From the NCBI GenBank assembly GCA_947579665.1, contig OX388352.1, positions 36,698,216 through 36,762,215 of the forward strand: a stretch of DNA of 64,000 bases. Direction: 5' to 3'. The first letter of the stretch is position 1, and each line of letters begins with the position of its first letter. The notes beneath the pieces were generated by a model. It ran no database searches. It was given only the letters and a program-made list of their open reading frames with translations, and was not told where the DNA came from. This stretch comes from Sympetrum striolatum (Eukaryota > Arthropoda > Insecta > Odonata > Libellulidae). Positions 9,625-22,423 of the stretch are shown in pieces. Made by a program: the position numbers and the translations under genes.

Positions 9625-12240
9625 TTTGTGCCTTCAAATTCGCTCGAACAGTGGAGGTCGAGGTGACATGACTTTAACGTAAGGCTAGTTCTTTAGTCTG
9701 ACTTCTAATCATCATAACTATTTTACCTCGCCTAATAAAGGATCAATCTATCTATCATACTGAATTGCATAATTATCCAACACCCCGAAATTTTGATAAA
9801 ATCCTTAAGTTTTTTATCCTTATAAGAAGTACTAACATTCATTTTACAAAAATAGGTTAATTATACCTATTTGTAATTAAGTTTTCTTATGATAGTGTAT
9901 TGCTCGATGCAGTATATTATTCCTCTTTCAAGAAACATCCAATGTGTAGCATCATTATTATTTTATTAAAAATAATCGATGTGCGCTAAGGGGACTATAT
10001 TGTAAAGATAAGCAGGGTCGAAGTTGCTTTATGACATTTGCGTAAATTTTTGCTGAATTTGTAGTATATCGCTCATTCTTTATATGCATAGCGTGTTTAA
10101 ATTGACTAGATTCGTTTAATGCCCAAAAACGAATATTTTATATAGGTTCAAGAAATGAATACGCTTGTATTGTAATGTGCTCTTCCTCCTTTATTTCTCT
10201 TTTTTCAGTGGAAGAACGTAAGGAAGTTTGCTATTTATGAGAAATAAATCTCGACTGATCAGAAGACTTCCACTGAAGTGTATTGTCATGGTAACTTGAA
10301 GTCGTGGTGGTTGCCTAGAACTTAGCAGATTTTGATACGTACCCCGCGAGCCGCCAGTGACATACGACAGGGTAGCAAATGCCAAATGTGAACACCTGCT
10401 TAGCATTAAGCTTGAATATTAAATCATTTTTGGATCCAAGAAAACATTTTATAGTAAGTCATTGACTAGTGAGGATGTTCATACTCAACAATTAGAGCAT
10501 GTTGGATTGAGTTGAGAGATAAGTTCCTTAATTTTGTTTCGCATCAATACCTAGATATTACATTTACGTTTTTACAATGAAAGTCGTGCTTCTGAATGTA
10601 AAATTTGCAACATTAAAAAAGCACACGAAATTTTATCAGACCATTAGAGTGCCTCATAATCAGCTGAATCCATCGAGTTCCCGAAGTTAAAGCTTCAAGT
10701 ACTGTCCACCGATAAGAATTAAAAATAATTCACATGGCAGAAAATTTATTTTTACGCCTATTTATGTTAATTTTAATGTCTATTCAATATATGCATATAT
10801 GTTTATTCATTATATATTTAAATATCGAGAAAATTTCGATTAATTATGAAATAGCCGACATTTGTTCATTTTTATCGCTTCGTCACTTACGTTTCTGACA
10901 TTTCAGTGAGTATATCTTTAGTATATGAGTCAGTTAGCAAGGGATCGTTTTTCACAGTATACCTGTTAGCAAACATAAACTATTTCCAGTCATAAACATT
11001 TATCAGTGGCGAAATATTACCGAGGCTAAGAAATAAGCAAATCTCCAGAAGTATTTTGCAATGTTTTCTGTTTTATCAACTAAATTTAAAAATATTACCC
11101 TGTATAGATCACAGGGACGCAAAAGTCCAGTATGCAATTGTCCACTCGAAGTATGTGCTGTCTATAAATTATTCAGTCCGAAGGCCGGTTGTTGCCTCAC
11201 CCCCTCTGGCTTAAGCTACTAAGAGCTTGTAGAGATGAATGAGGTTTACAAGGCAGGATAAGGAGTGAGGTAGTTTGCCCTTGCTTTTCTCACTGAGCCA
11301 GAATAGTATAAGCGGAACATGTCCATGCAAGTGAAGCACAATCACTCTGTGAGTAACACTTTTGTAGGCATTCTAAAAGGAGGGACCTTGGTCAGTGGAA
11401 TTATCCGCTCATGCTTCAGTAGCTTTCGATACATCATAGGAATTATGAAGACAAAAGAAAATGAAAGATTATTTTTTCTCTATCCTATACCAAATGACAA
11501 ATGAAAATTATCCAGTCATCAGAGTATGTTAGCAGGAAGAAGTATGTGCTAAACACGGAATATCCAAAAATAAATTGCAAATGTGTACTAGCCTCCATGA
11601 CTTATGACGTTACTGTCTCTCAATCTTCTTCCCATTACTCTTAAATAATTCCTCCTCCTACGTCTTTCCTCCAAAACAGCAGCCAAAAGAAGATGCCCGT
11701 CCATGTTGTCACTGTTTCACTACCCGTAACTACAGCTTTCTCGGAATCGTTACGATCTGACGCTAGTTTCGATCGTTAGCGAGATCCAAAATTGCATTTT
11801 TGAGATATCGAGCGTTAGTGCGAAAACATGGCCAACTTTTGTAACATATGCAATCATACATGCCAACTTCTCACTTTTTTGGGACTTCTCACTTGATGTG
11901 ATAATTAGACACTCTAAGCCAGGCATGTTCAAAGAAAATGCCACGGTGGCAACCACCTGCCTCCGCTCTCATAGCCGTGGCAAACTCGGTTGTGCGGTAG
12001 TGAGGAGGGGGAATCTGAGTCGCGGCGCGGCTGCGGAAGACGGTGTTGTGGTAGCGGTAGGAGCAGCGGACGGTTCGGAGACAGAAATGGTCAAACGTAG
12101 CACGGTCAAATGTGGCTTTGCTATTATTATTGAAACCAATAACTCGGACAACTACAAAATTTACTTATTATTTGTTTTCATGCCTATGCTTTTTACAAGA
12201 GTAGTATGATAATATTTACAAAGCTTTAATAGCCTAGTTA
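9625..12240. other. AT-rich intergenic DNA
   Basis: No coding exon recognised. A short dispersed repeat (TACCCCGCGAGCCGCCA) at 10339 recurs at 42030. A moderately GC-rich patch near 11925-12075 has a 103-codon ORF of low-complexity composition that I do not regard as a gene. Confidence 0.45.
10334..10385. repeat. dispersed repeat, copy a (CCCCGCGAGCCGCCA family)
   Basis: Shares TACCCCGCGAGCCGCCA and a following GG(T/C)A(G/T)-rich segment with 42022-42075. Family unknown; probably a short interspersed element. Confidence 0.5.
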
Positions 12241-13138
12241 CAAAGGTTCCGAGGGCGAAACCCTTTTTGCCATGGTGCTATTCGACTAGAAAAGACAATG
12301 ACTGCAAAGGCCTAATCTAGCGTGAAAGAGAAGGTTTTCTCTCTCACTCCCGCATAAGCGTTGCGTCGATCCAACGACGTGGTAGCGAGTGAGGGAATCA
12401 ACTCGCAAGGGTTGAGGTAGTGGTAGGGGAGGTAGGTTGCCACAGGCCGAGTCCCGTGGCATTCCTTGGCGCCACAGCTGTGGTAAGGACGCATCTTTAG
12501 TGTGGGTGCGTTCCCACAAGCGGATTCCAATGTGCGGGTGGGTCCAGCACCCATAAATTCTAGCGGTGACTGGTGGGGAACCCTTGGTCCAGTTCGCAGA
12601 GGGGCCAGGGGTGTGGAAGCGCTCTCCTCACTCATCGCACCGTAAGTCGGCAATGATCTTGAGAGAGACCGCGGTGATAACTTGCAAAGGACCAAAGCCA
12701 GGAATGACAAGTAACAGGGAACGCGCAATCCGAGACTTGCGCTAGGGTACGCCAAGCTTCGGTGTGGCCACGCCAATGTTGGGCGTGGGGACGCTAAGAA
12801 AGCGCGGGAACATCACCAACGCTTCCCCAGAATTAGTATATATACGCCCCATTTTTGGGAAGAAGATCACTTGGGGTTAGGGGCTCGAAGGGAAATAGTC
12901 TTCCTCCGAGCTTCTAATTCAGGGTCTCCCCGTAGGTCCCCGGGCCCGATCTGGAAACAGATTTGGACCCCCCCGCTCCCCAGCCCCGAGAACAGTTGGC
13001 TTGCCGATTCGGACTCTTTCCGCTGGTGGAGACATTCCCGAGAAATAGGTCCCAGGGCCCGATCTGGAAACAGATTTGGACCCCCCCCCGCTCCCCAGCA
13101 GACTCATTCCGCTGGTGGAGACGTTCCCGAGAAGACAT
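12240..13138. repeat. GC-rich region with tandem duplication, unidentified
   Basis: Composition jumps well above the surroundings. At 12935-13047 and 13048-13137 there are two copies of a 113-bp unit (GGGCCCGATCTGGAAACAGA, then a C-run, then CCGCTGGTGGAGAC, then TTCCCGAGAA), the second shortened. A TATATATA lies at 12838, and CCACGCCAATGTTGGGCGTGG (12767-12787) is a near-perfect inverted repeat. The right edge coincides exactly with the start of the large duplicated block at 13139, suggesting an insertion (perhaps LTR-like) at the duplicon border. A 154-codon minus-strand ORF (12312-12776) has no recognisable domain. Confidence 0.5.
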
Positions 13139-14186
13139 AATAAAGTTTATTTTGGATAGAATTGTTACTTATACAATATTAAATGATATTATAACGGAAA
13201 GAAAAATGAAATTGCTAATTTATAGAAATTCTGGAATAAGTTGGGAGTTTCTTTGAACTATTTTTTAGGAGTACTTTTGAGTGAAAAATTAGTTTCTAAT
13301 GTCCAAATCCTCCTTTTTTTAGTTATTTATAATCATTTTATCAATTTTTCTGGTGTAAAGAGAGAGGTTATGGAACACGGCTGTTAATGAATTATATTGC
13401 GGCATTCCTGTCTTGCCCTATCCGACTATCAGGAAATAAGAGGAGGAACGCCGCCTAATGGAGTTTTTGGAGTTTTTCAACCTCTAATAATTTTTCTGGT
13501 GAAAATTTTGAAAGAAAACGCCTACGGGAAATATGAAAATGTCAATAGTTAACAAAAAATGCATTACGAAATTTAATCATCTGCTAATATGAATTTAATT
13601 TGACCGGAAAGAGCTACCAAAAGGAAATATTTTTGAGTAGGTGCTCAATTTATTTTATGTGTAAACGAAAAACCCAGCTTTAATTTCCTATGCAAAAATC
13701 GCAACAGCGCCCGCCATTCTCTTATAAGAAATACATGTGTAAACATTAAATCCATGTGCGCTTAAGAAATATATGGTTTCAGAATGCTAGAAAAATTATG
13801 CAATAAATAATCTCAAGAATTCATTCATCCGCGGACGATACGCTAAAAATGTTGATTGCTAAATTAGAATCTAAGTGCTGCAAGACCCTGAAAGGTGCCT
13901 TGAGGACTTGTGGGCAAAATCATCGTATGTAATCATACCCAATATTTTCGGAGAATTTATAATCAACCCGCGTATTTGTTAGTATCATTTACTACACAAA
14001 AATATTCTCAAAGAATGACTTAAATATTCATGTATTTTAGGATCGAAAACTCATTCAAATCCACATCGTCGTGTTTCAGCCATGCTTCTAGAAAGTCACG
14101 AGGATTTAGTTATTCTACCATTGGTTACATATGGCCAGCAATGCAATTTTGCCAGCCTGGTTACTGAAAGAGATGTCTTTCTTCTC

Positions 14187-14449
14187 TCATTCATTGGCAA
14201 TTGAACGATTACTAATTAAATCTCCATCTAAATCCGAAGAGCTATTCAAGATAATCGAAAAATAGTCACTTTTCACTTCGTTTGCAATGGTGCCCTCACT
14301 CGAATATGCCATGGAAAGAACTGAAGCGCATCTGAAGAAGTTAAATAACTCCTCAAGTGGTTCTTGAGTTGTTAACGGAGCCAAGTCTGGGAATGCGAGA
14401 GAAGCGTTCGAGGGAAGCATAAACACCGTAAACACAAAAAGGCACTCAT
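14187..14449 (-). pseudogene. small secreted-protein-like ORF, duplicon copy 1
   Basis: Minus strand. An ATG at 14449 (ATGAGTGCC) is followed by a hydrophobic stretch, but the ATG and the main frame are one base out of register. The main frame, open to 14187, reads ...TVFMLPSNASLAFPDLAPL, then TTQEPLEELFNFFRC and an acidic Ser/Asp-rich tail (SSSDLDGD). Layout: signal-peptide-like start, short Pro/Glu region, one Cys, acidic C-terminus. I recognise no family. Copies at 52358 and 61060 share the layout, showing the frame was once coding. Likely a decayed gene. A Y-like RNA gene lies 5 kb upstream in the same orientation. Confidence 0.5.
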
Positions 14450-16394
14450 GGACTCAAGTTGAAAATGAAACCATCAGCATAGCATTTTGAGGGTCATAAT
14501 TCGGTAGAAGAGTATTTTTGCCGCTTTGCGTTTCGCATAAAAGTGATTTTAATTTAAGCGGGATGTAGTAAATTTTATAGATGTTTTTCTACAGGGGTTG
14601 AATTAAGTAAATTTTCAAAGCCAAAGAGAGTTAATTTCTTGCCCGTCCATTAAGCATTTGTTTCTAATTTCCGGAACAGGAGATGTTTTTAACGCAGCTA
14701 ATGAGTATTGTATCTAGCGATTGACAGGTTAAAAATTAATAAGATTCGTAAGTTCAACAGTTATGGTATGATTTTGTGTGAATGAAGCAAAAGTGTTTCA
14801 TTTTCTTCGGCGAGTAAGCCATCGTGTTATGAAATAAGCTAGCCGTTTAATAACTTTTGAAGTAATGACGTCAACCTATTGCTGCTAGAAAACGATGGAC
14901 GTTATAGACTGAAAAGAGCCAAGCTATTGTATTCAAACCAAGTGGAAAAAGTAATTTAATGAAAAGACATTTCAGATTAAATATAAAAAGCGTAAATTAT
15001 ATCTTTGATCTAGAAAGTATAGCGTATAAATTTGTCCTGAATGTTTACAAAAATTATTTTGAACGGCTGACTAAACTTTAATGCAATAGAAATATACAGT
15101 CCGCTAATTTTCTTCAGAAGTTTAATTACGTATAAATAAATTACTAATATGGGCCCCCTTTATGCACCATGAAGGTGATAGATACAAATACATTTGGAAT
15201 TTTGAACATTTTAATTCAATGTTAGTAAAGATTAAACTCTCCTAACAGAAAAATGTATTCATACTATTATTCGAAAAACAAATTACTGTAAAATAGACGT
15301 CATTGCAATACCTGCCTTAAAAACTGGCTATTAAATCGTATAAGGTATGAAGCTCCTTATGCGTAGCTGAGTCATTCTAACTGCAGCATTAATACGGATA
15401 TTGTTTTCTATTTCTATGATGATTATTGTTTATCTTCGTGTTATTATTCACGTATTCCACTCTAAATGATTGCAGTATATTCCGCGTTGAACATATATAC
15501 GTCCGAATTACTACGGATAATATTTTGAAGCTTTTTGTATTTCCGTATGTTAAATTTTCAGTTTTCCCTTGTTTCGACATTATTTGACGATAAGCGGAAG
15601 AGACATCACATGGACGGGAACCCAGGTTTCTCGATATTCTGGTAGGCATCTATTATGTTGGTAACCTGGGAATGAATGTCGAGAATGCAAATGTTTTTTT
15701 ACTTCCATTTCTCCGTGGATTTTTGATCCACATTATATTATTTCTAATGTTATTATACTTATTTCTTTATCGAATAAGGACTTTACAAGAGGAGGAATAG
15801 CCGTTTTTTAACTGCAATTTTGTAAAATATAGAGTTAGCTTATATAGCAAGATTATCATACGCAGCTTTGTCAAATATTTATTCGTTGTTCTGAAATCAG
15901 ATTTTATATCCCGTATCCACTAATCCCAGAACAGAACATTAACCCTACGTTCCCTTCGTGAATGTTGGTTAAGTCGTGTTTGATACAAAGTGCTTCTTAC
16001 ATTGGAGACCTTTTTGAGAAATTTACTTCTATCAATTGGAATTAAAAATTTATTAAACTATTTGTTTATTTTGAAAACATTAAATTGGTTTCTGCAGTAA
16101 AACTTACTATTTGATTCTTAATATATTTCTTACTGAGAGTTCAATGTTACAAAAGCATTGAGATATGGGCGATATGACATTCGTTTAAAATATTCGTGAT
16201 ACGCTTTTTATCAATAAATAATGAACTGGAAGATAAGAAGATCCTCAATGACAATAAAGTTATTTATGTTATGTATTTTTTATATTTTAATTTCAGTTTA
16301 CAAAGTAAACTTCATTCTGTATTGTAAGAGTTTTACGGAATAGTTTAAGTATGCTTGATTAGGGCCATACAATCCTAAGGGTAGAAGTAGATTT

Positions 16395-16869
16395 GTTGAA
16401 GGGACCAATGTCGGTCAGTTGCCAGCCAAGCCTATCCCCTCTGTTGAAATCCCCCATCTATCCGAAGGTCTGAGATGTCCATAACATTGCCCATCATCTT
16501 TTCTTCGGCCTTCTCCAAATCCTTACCAGTGACTTCATCTCCGCCGCTTCCCTTTTGGACCCTAACATCACGTAGCACTTGGAGATATTCCCTTACTCGG
16601 CTCTTTTTCGGCCCCATTTCCTACCATCCTCATTGCCTAATCTCTGCTGTCCCCTCTATCCCCTCTCTTTCCTCATGCTGACCAAGCCTCAAGTGTTGGG
16701 CGAGAGCAGTCGTCTTGCAACCCGTAATGCCCCCGCAAACTTGGATGGACGCGACCGACAAGCAAGTGTATTGTATTACTTTAATGCCGTGATGCAAATA
16801 AACATTGTTTAACAGAACTGAGACTTCTTGTGCCAACCTGTACCTTATTACCCGTAGTTGCATCACGAC
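16395..16869. mobile_element. 475-bp insertion with 6-bp target duplication
   Basis: Comparison with the inverted copy at 50.27 kb shows this segment is absent there. It is bounded by AGATTT at 16389-16394 and 16870-16875, a target-site duplication. Its core (ATCTATCCGAAGGTC through CTGACCAAGCCT) recurs at 39155-39415 next to a jockey-like RT fragment. A minus-strand ORF (16432-16617) begins MGPKKSRVREYLQVLRDVRV. It looks like a retroposed or non-autonomous element; superfamily undetermined. Confidence 0.75.
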
Positions 16870-17049
16870 AGATTTATAGATAGAAATAATCTTACAATAT
16901 GTATGTAGTAGCTAGCAGTAAATTAAAATACCCATTTTTTGCAACTAATTTTCTGCAATTAATAATAAAATAAATAACAATATAGTCGCAGGCTAAACTG
17001 AATGAACTCTATATAAAAACGTTCATTTTCAAACGTTCAGAGGCTTCCA

Positions 17050-19060
17050 CCTTTAGTGGAATCGAACATATGCTTGGGTTTTCCATCGGTAAGTGCTAGA
17101 GATTAGGGATTAATGAGGCCTCACTGATAAGTTACGAGTATTTTTTTGGGATACATCTCCACAAGACGCAGATAGTAGAATTATCCTGTATTCTCTTGTA
17201 TTATTAGAGGAAAACCTCGAAAAGGATGTCATATTTTTATCATGCAGGTCCAACATGTATAAAATTGCAGAATAAGTGTGTCTCCGACAAAAAAATGGGA
17301 ACTCTTAGGGCCAAAATATCCCTCTCATTTAGAAGTTTCGGATCAAATAAATAAATAAGGTGAACCGTAAAACTGCAATGCTAGACCGATGTGCATGAAA
17401 ATGCACAAGAACGCAGCAAGAGAAATCTTAGATTATGTACGGAAGCATCTACAGGAAAATCGCCATTTAAAAGACTTTCAAGATCTCCTTGATCTTATTG
17501 CTACCTATTTATGTTTTTTCGGCCGAGTTTCTTTTCAAGTGGTAAAATTTACATTTTCTGGCGTGTTGCACCTTGCAATGTGAATGTAAAGCATTATACA
17601 CCATGATTTTTTTATTTTTCACAATGAGTTCCCCATATTTACCGCAGAAGAAGATTTAATCCGCACTTTGTCCAAATTTCTAGTGAGCCTGTACGCAGAG
17701 GTTTGGATTACCGCGCCTAATTCCAGCGATACTTGATATTTAAAATTAAATATATGACTGCAGTAATACAGGAAATGTTCTTGTATGGTTACAATGAACA
17801 AATTATGCAAGTATTTATGGTATCCTGAACCGAAAACTACGGCCTTAGCATTCTTCGATGAGAAGGCATCTGTATAAAAACTATTAGTACAATCCCTAAA
17901 ATTAAGCTTCAACGATTATTCAGATAATTCAACCAAGAAAAGTTCAATTTACCCAAACGATACTGAGCAAGTTTTAGAAAAGAGGCTTACTAATTAAATT
18001 TTCATTAAATCTAAAACTCTTTCAAATATGAATTATCATATTTTATTACATTTCCATCCATCCACTAATGTGGAAAAGTGAACACAGATACAGACAAGCA
18101 ATTGTTGTGGTGAAACAATTTAAAGTTGTCAACAAGGATGCAGAAAGAGAATGAAGGAGTAAAGTTGATGGAGGAATTAGACTAAAGTAAACAAAAAATC
18201 AAGCCCAAACACAATAAGTTAAAAGTCTTGAGTGAATTCCGACGCAAATTTTACAAATAAAACATTATTCACTATTTTTGAGAAAACAATTATTCTTGTT
18301 AATCATAATTAATTTAAAAATTTTCAAAGCATAATATGATTAGTTAGCATAGCTATCTATAAAGTACCCTTGAAATTAGATCCGAGCAACTAATACGGGA
18401 CGATATCCTAAGAAGATGAAGAAGCCAATTGCACGACATGCACTCTCTATTCGGCCTGTATCTCGGAAACTGCTGCGCCGATCTACTAAATATTTTGAGA
18501 AAATCTCGGAAAATATTTAGTAATGCATTGATAATAAAATGAAAACAATTTTTGAAAATATAGGAAGACCCTTTAATCACATGTGATTACTGAAAAATGT
18601 TCAGAAGTATAAACTTCAAGTGCGATGCGGCACGTCTTTACGTCATCCTATTTAAATGATATTTTACACATTTTTTGCTACCAAATGGAGCAACTTCTGG
18701 GGTTCGTCCTGAAATAAATTCCAAAAAAATAATTTCCCCTGTAAAAAAGGACCACCGTACTGATTGGTCGAATGGGTAAGCCCATGATATTAAGGATTTT
18801 TGTGCATTTTCATATATTAACACAATTATTAGCATCGAGAACAAATTTAGCCCGACTCTTCAAATATATTTGCCTTCTTAACCACTCTCACATTAAGTAT
18901 CCAGAATATTTTTCTTACATGGCATTATTTTTTCATATCTTTTCCATTGTGTGTAAGTCAATTCGTATAGATAAATATCATCTTTTTATTTTAAAAAATA
19001 ATAACAGAATTTGGTAGGAGCAGTATGAGTTACTTAGCATGTATATGTTTCGATATGTTC
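17050..19060. other. unalignable spacer between duplicon blocks
   Basis: About the same length as the matching spacer on the other arm (48065-50100), but I see no clear homology; the other spacer carries Y-like locus 7. No gene recognised. Confidence 0.45.
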
Positions 19061-19375
19061 AAAAGCTTCATCGACTACTATGGCCTTTGGCTCGCGAAAA
19101 GTTAAAAATATATAGAACTATCTAAGGCGGCATTATGGCTGCTAGATTCCTTTTAATATCGATATATATTTAGGATACGTCACCTTATGTCTGCAATTTT
19201 TGACAAGTAGTTGAGGAGTATTTTTCATAATTATTTTGTATAAGTGCGTTCAACCCAATTGCTGCTATACCTTTTATATAGACAGAAACAAAATAACAAC
19301 AGATAAGATATGGATGTTAAATACAAAAATATATTTACATAAATGATGGATCGTTATGTTTTAATTTCCGGAAGC

Positions 19376-19566
19376 AAAAACTGGTCCTGGTAGCCTCCAT
19401 ACGAGGGTGTACTAGACACAGCACGCACGCAGACGCGTGAACGTACTTCAGTTCGGGCAGGAGATTTTTCTACATACTAATGGTGGTTTACGAATATCAG
19501 AGCAATGAGATCCCATCGCAAGCCACTCCTGCACACGAGTGGACGTAAGACACTACCAGGACCAGC
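19376..19566 (-). ncRNA. Y RNA-like Pol III gene, locus 2
   Basis: Minus-strand RNA starts GCUGGUCCUGGUAGUGUC (19566) and ends GGCUACCAGGACCAG plus TTTTT (19380-19376), about 190 nt. The terminal helix is a perfect 13 bp (CUGGUCCUGGUAG with CUACCAGGACCAG). Internally GCAGGAG pairs with CUCCUGC just before the conserved CCCGAACUG. It is the inverted duplicate of locus 6. Here the terminal helix has closed over the usual internal loop, so this pair forms a distinct subtype. Confidence 0.7.
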
Positions 19567-19589
19567 AATCAGAATTGCAAATGTGAGGC

Positions 19590-19629
19590 ATTTATACTTG
19601 CCCGAGGCAGATTCTTACACTCGCGATGA
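19590..19629 (-). promoter_or_regulatory. Pol III type-3 promoter, locus 2
   Basis: Minus strand: TCATCGCGAGTG starting 19629 and TATAAAT at 19596-19590. Spacing 33 nt to TATA and 30 nt from TATA to RNA start. Confidence 0.72.
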
Positions 19630-19799
19630 GTACATATTAGTGCTTTAAATGCAAAGTGGCGCTCATAAGCGTAATCGATATATTTGAACATGAGGTTAGC
19701 AACTTAATTTGGCTTCAAACAGTCATTACAAATTTTCATTTTTTAAAGCCAGTAGTTTCGATGATGATGTACCACTTTGAAGTATCAGCTTTTCTTTTA

Positions 19800-21159
19800 C
19801 AAACATTTCAGTCACACCTAGTCAACTAAAATTTTGGATGGAATGTGTAATCATTATTATGCATTTGCGATGAACCATCGCTCCTTTATCAAGCATTTAT
19901 GTTTCCACCCTGAGTTAGTTTCGCTTACGATTGATTGCGCCCGAAGTGGCGTACCCGTTCATTGTACAGGAAACAATGTTGCGTGCGTAGTAAGCTGCTA
20001 CTGTCTCTAAAGAAATACTTATGGCATTACTGTATGCAAACCGGAATTCCGACCTCACTTATTTCTTCGTGGGTATCAAATCAGGTAACACTGGTTGTAT
20101 ATACGCAATTTTATCGAGTGATATTTTTCTTCGGTAATTCTCAACGAAAGTAACATGGGCTTGCCCTTGAATTTATGCGTCTAAATGTGTTCCACATAGG
20201 GATGACAGACCAACTACAATGTTTATCGGAGATGTATAGAAATATGGCTCTTTATTTCCAAACATTTTTTCCCGTGAGAAAAAGGAAACACATCCGAAAG
20301 ACAAGTCAGAAATAATCGGCCCAGGAAATCAGAAAATTATTTCCTTCGTAATAATTTATTTACTTATTCGAATGTGTCTAACTAATGCAAAACCATGTTA
20401 GATATTTACAATTTTGGAGTAATATAAAAATAAAAGCTTTAGACATTGTTATATAAACGTGATTTCTTAGGAAACATTTCAATTTATTACTACCATTCAT
20501 TGTTTTTGTATTCAATTCTTTACGACCAATTGCCATGTTTTATCTACTGTCATTACGGTATGCTAATAAAACTCATTAACTCCATTAATAGATCAAACAC
20601 TTACCATCGAAAATGGTCCATTACGTAAATTTACGCATATTAATTTTCTTTTCCTTGGGAGAAACTTGCACTTTCTTTAGGAAGGTAACGTTTTGAAGTT
20701 TTTATCGATTTGTGTTGGCTTGAATTTTGTTTACTCATGTAGCACGCGCACGAAATGAATTCCCGCCGTCTATAGTCTGTCTATATCTTCTTCACCCTCA
20801 GTTGAAATATACTAATTTTACCTAACTACATCATCAATATCATTCCCTAGCGTTATTTCCGGGGTGCATACATTTTGCGTCTTATAATATATTAATTGTA
20901 GACAAAATAACTGTACTTTTTCACGGGATAAATGAACCAACAATTTCGTTTTACATACTTCTTCTATTAGTTCTTGTTTCAATAATGTTTAAATATAAAA
21001 ATAATAATAAAATATATATAATAATTATGTCTATTTTTAAATTTGTTGTCTCATATTCAATAATGTTAATTTACTCACGAAATATAATCAAGTTGTAACA
21101 TTATAGTTATTTTCCATTTAATAAAAACCGTTTTCTTTATCAATAATAATCATTTTAAA
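19800..21159. other. AT-rich intergenic DNA
   Basis: Homology with the other arm stops near 19790. No coding exon or element recognised. Confidence 0.45.
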
Positions 21160-22423
21160 TCTATAATATAAAATAGAGTGTGGGTGTGTGTGTGTGTGTA
21201 TGTATGTACGTTCTCTAAAAACTCGGGAACCGAGAGTCGCAATACTTTGAAATGTTCTGCATTATAAAAGTCGACCCCGCGCAGAGTATAGGCTAATTTT
21301 TATTTACCTTAATTCCATGGTTCGAACCCAGACGGTTCGAAACGTTTCCATAATAAATACACGTAGAGGTCATTTTTTCGTTGCAGGGCTCATTTCTTTT
21401 GAAACATTAAATTAGAAATAAGGGTCCTAGAAAGTCGAATCAAGTACCAAAAGAAGGAAAACAATAAAAATTCTTATTTTGGTCGTGGAATATCGTTTCC
21501 GACTCGAAATTGCGAACAGTTTGATAAAATAGGTGAATATTTTATCCAAATTCTGAGGTTGCAAACAACCCATTCCCTTGACGATCAAGCTGATTGTTGA
21601 TTCAAGCTCATGAGTTTATATCAGAAGACATTGAGAATTAATGAAATATTTAAGAAAGTTTTTCGAATTTTGTTTAAGCTTTTGTAGCAACCATGTTTTA
21701 TTTATGCCAACGTAATTGTTTACCATAAAAGTTTAATCTTAGTTTCCGTTTCGACTTTCATTTCCGTGATAGAGTTGGTGTAAATGATTGTGTTCAGTGC
21801 TTATGTGGTGTTTTAGTTACTTTCCGTAAAAATGTTCATTGGTGGTTTTCACAGTAATATTTATTTCTATTATTTGCTTATGCGTTTTCCGTATTACTTT
21901 TGTGCATTTCTGAAAATTAATCCTTAAAGGTGGTGATGTTTATCCTAATTTTATCTTTGAATATGTTTTTATAATCTTTGAACGAATGCTGTCTTTATCA
22001 AAGAAATTGTTCATTTGAAAGATATGAGATTGAATATTAAGTCAAGGTGGCTTTGAAAACTTAAGTATAATTTTCATTTCTTTGTTTATTGGTTTGGAAA
22101 TATAAATCGAAATATCATTCGCAGGCTCTATTTTATTTGCAAAATCAAATAAAGAAGAATCAATGTTGTCAACCTGAGATAAGTTTGATAGAAATATTAT
22201 ATGAAAATGATTATTCAGATGACCAAACTAATAGATTTCAGCAACAAATTATGAGAGCGCAAGATATTGGGGTTTTCACGGAAAAGTTTCGTTTACGGTA
22301 ATCTGTCCCATCGAACGAAGCTAACATGATGCATGTTAGATTATCTTCTTTTTCATAAAAGGATTTCTTTATTTAATACTACTTCTATTCTCTCCTTTGA
22401 GAATCAACGGGCGCTACAGCTAG
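21160..22423 (+). mobile_element. Helitron (non-autonomous), 1264 bp
   Basis: Starts 5'-TCTATAATATAAAATAG directly after an A (21159) and ends ...ACGGGCGCTACAGCTAG-3' directly before a T (22424). TC start, CTAG end preceded by a GC-rich short hairpin, and A/T insertion without target duplication are the Helitron hallmarks. A GT-rich microsatellite follows the 5' end, as in many insect Helitrons. No Rep or helicase motif is seen. A 70-codon ORF (22089-22301, ...QQQIMRAQDIGVFTEKFRL) is unrecognised and could be captured sequence. Confidence 0.72.
21178..21210. repeat. GT-rich microsatellite
   Basis: GTGTGGGTGTGTGTGTGTGT then TATGTATGTACG, just inside the Helitron 5' end. Confidence 0.85.

Larger units (their letters stand above)
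13139..17050 (-). repeat. duplicon copy 1, block A (inverted relative to 50.10-53.56 kb)
   Basis: Reverse-complement matches to 50100-53563 run through the block: AATAAAGTTTATTTTG at both outer borders; CACTTGAGGAGTTATTTAAC in the small ORF; GATTAGGGCCATACAATCCT near 16360, matched at 50300. Identity by eye is high in stretches with many indels. Private to this copy are about 430 bp at 13700-14130 and the 475-bp insert at 16395-16869. A third, shorter copy lies at 60.29-61.76 kb. Confidence 0.9.
19060..19790 (-). repeat. duplicon copy 1, block B (inverted relative to 47.26-48.07 kb)
   Basis: Reverse-complement matches include TAGAACTATCTAAGGCGGCA (about 19115 and 48010), TTTTTGACAAGTAGTTGAGG (19200 and 47925) and TAGTTTCGATGATGATGTA (19755 and 47265). 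It contains Y-like locus 2, matched by locus 6 on the other arm. Confidence 0.9.

Noticed and set aside
12312..12776. 154-codon minus-strand ORF in GC-rich DNA
   Set aside because: No domain, low-complexity composition; long frames are expected by chance in a GC-rich patch.
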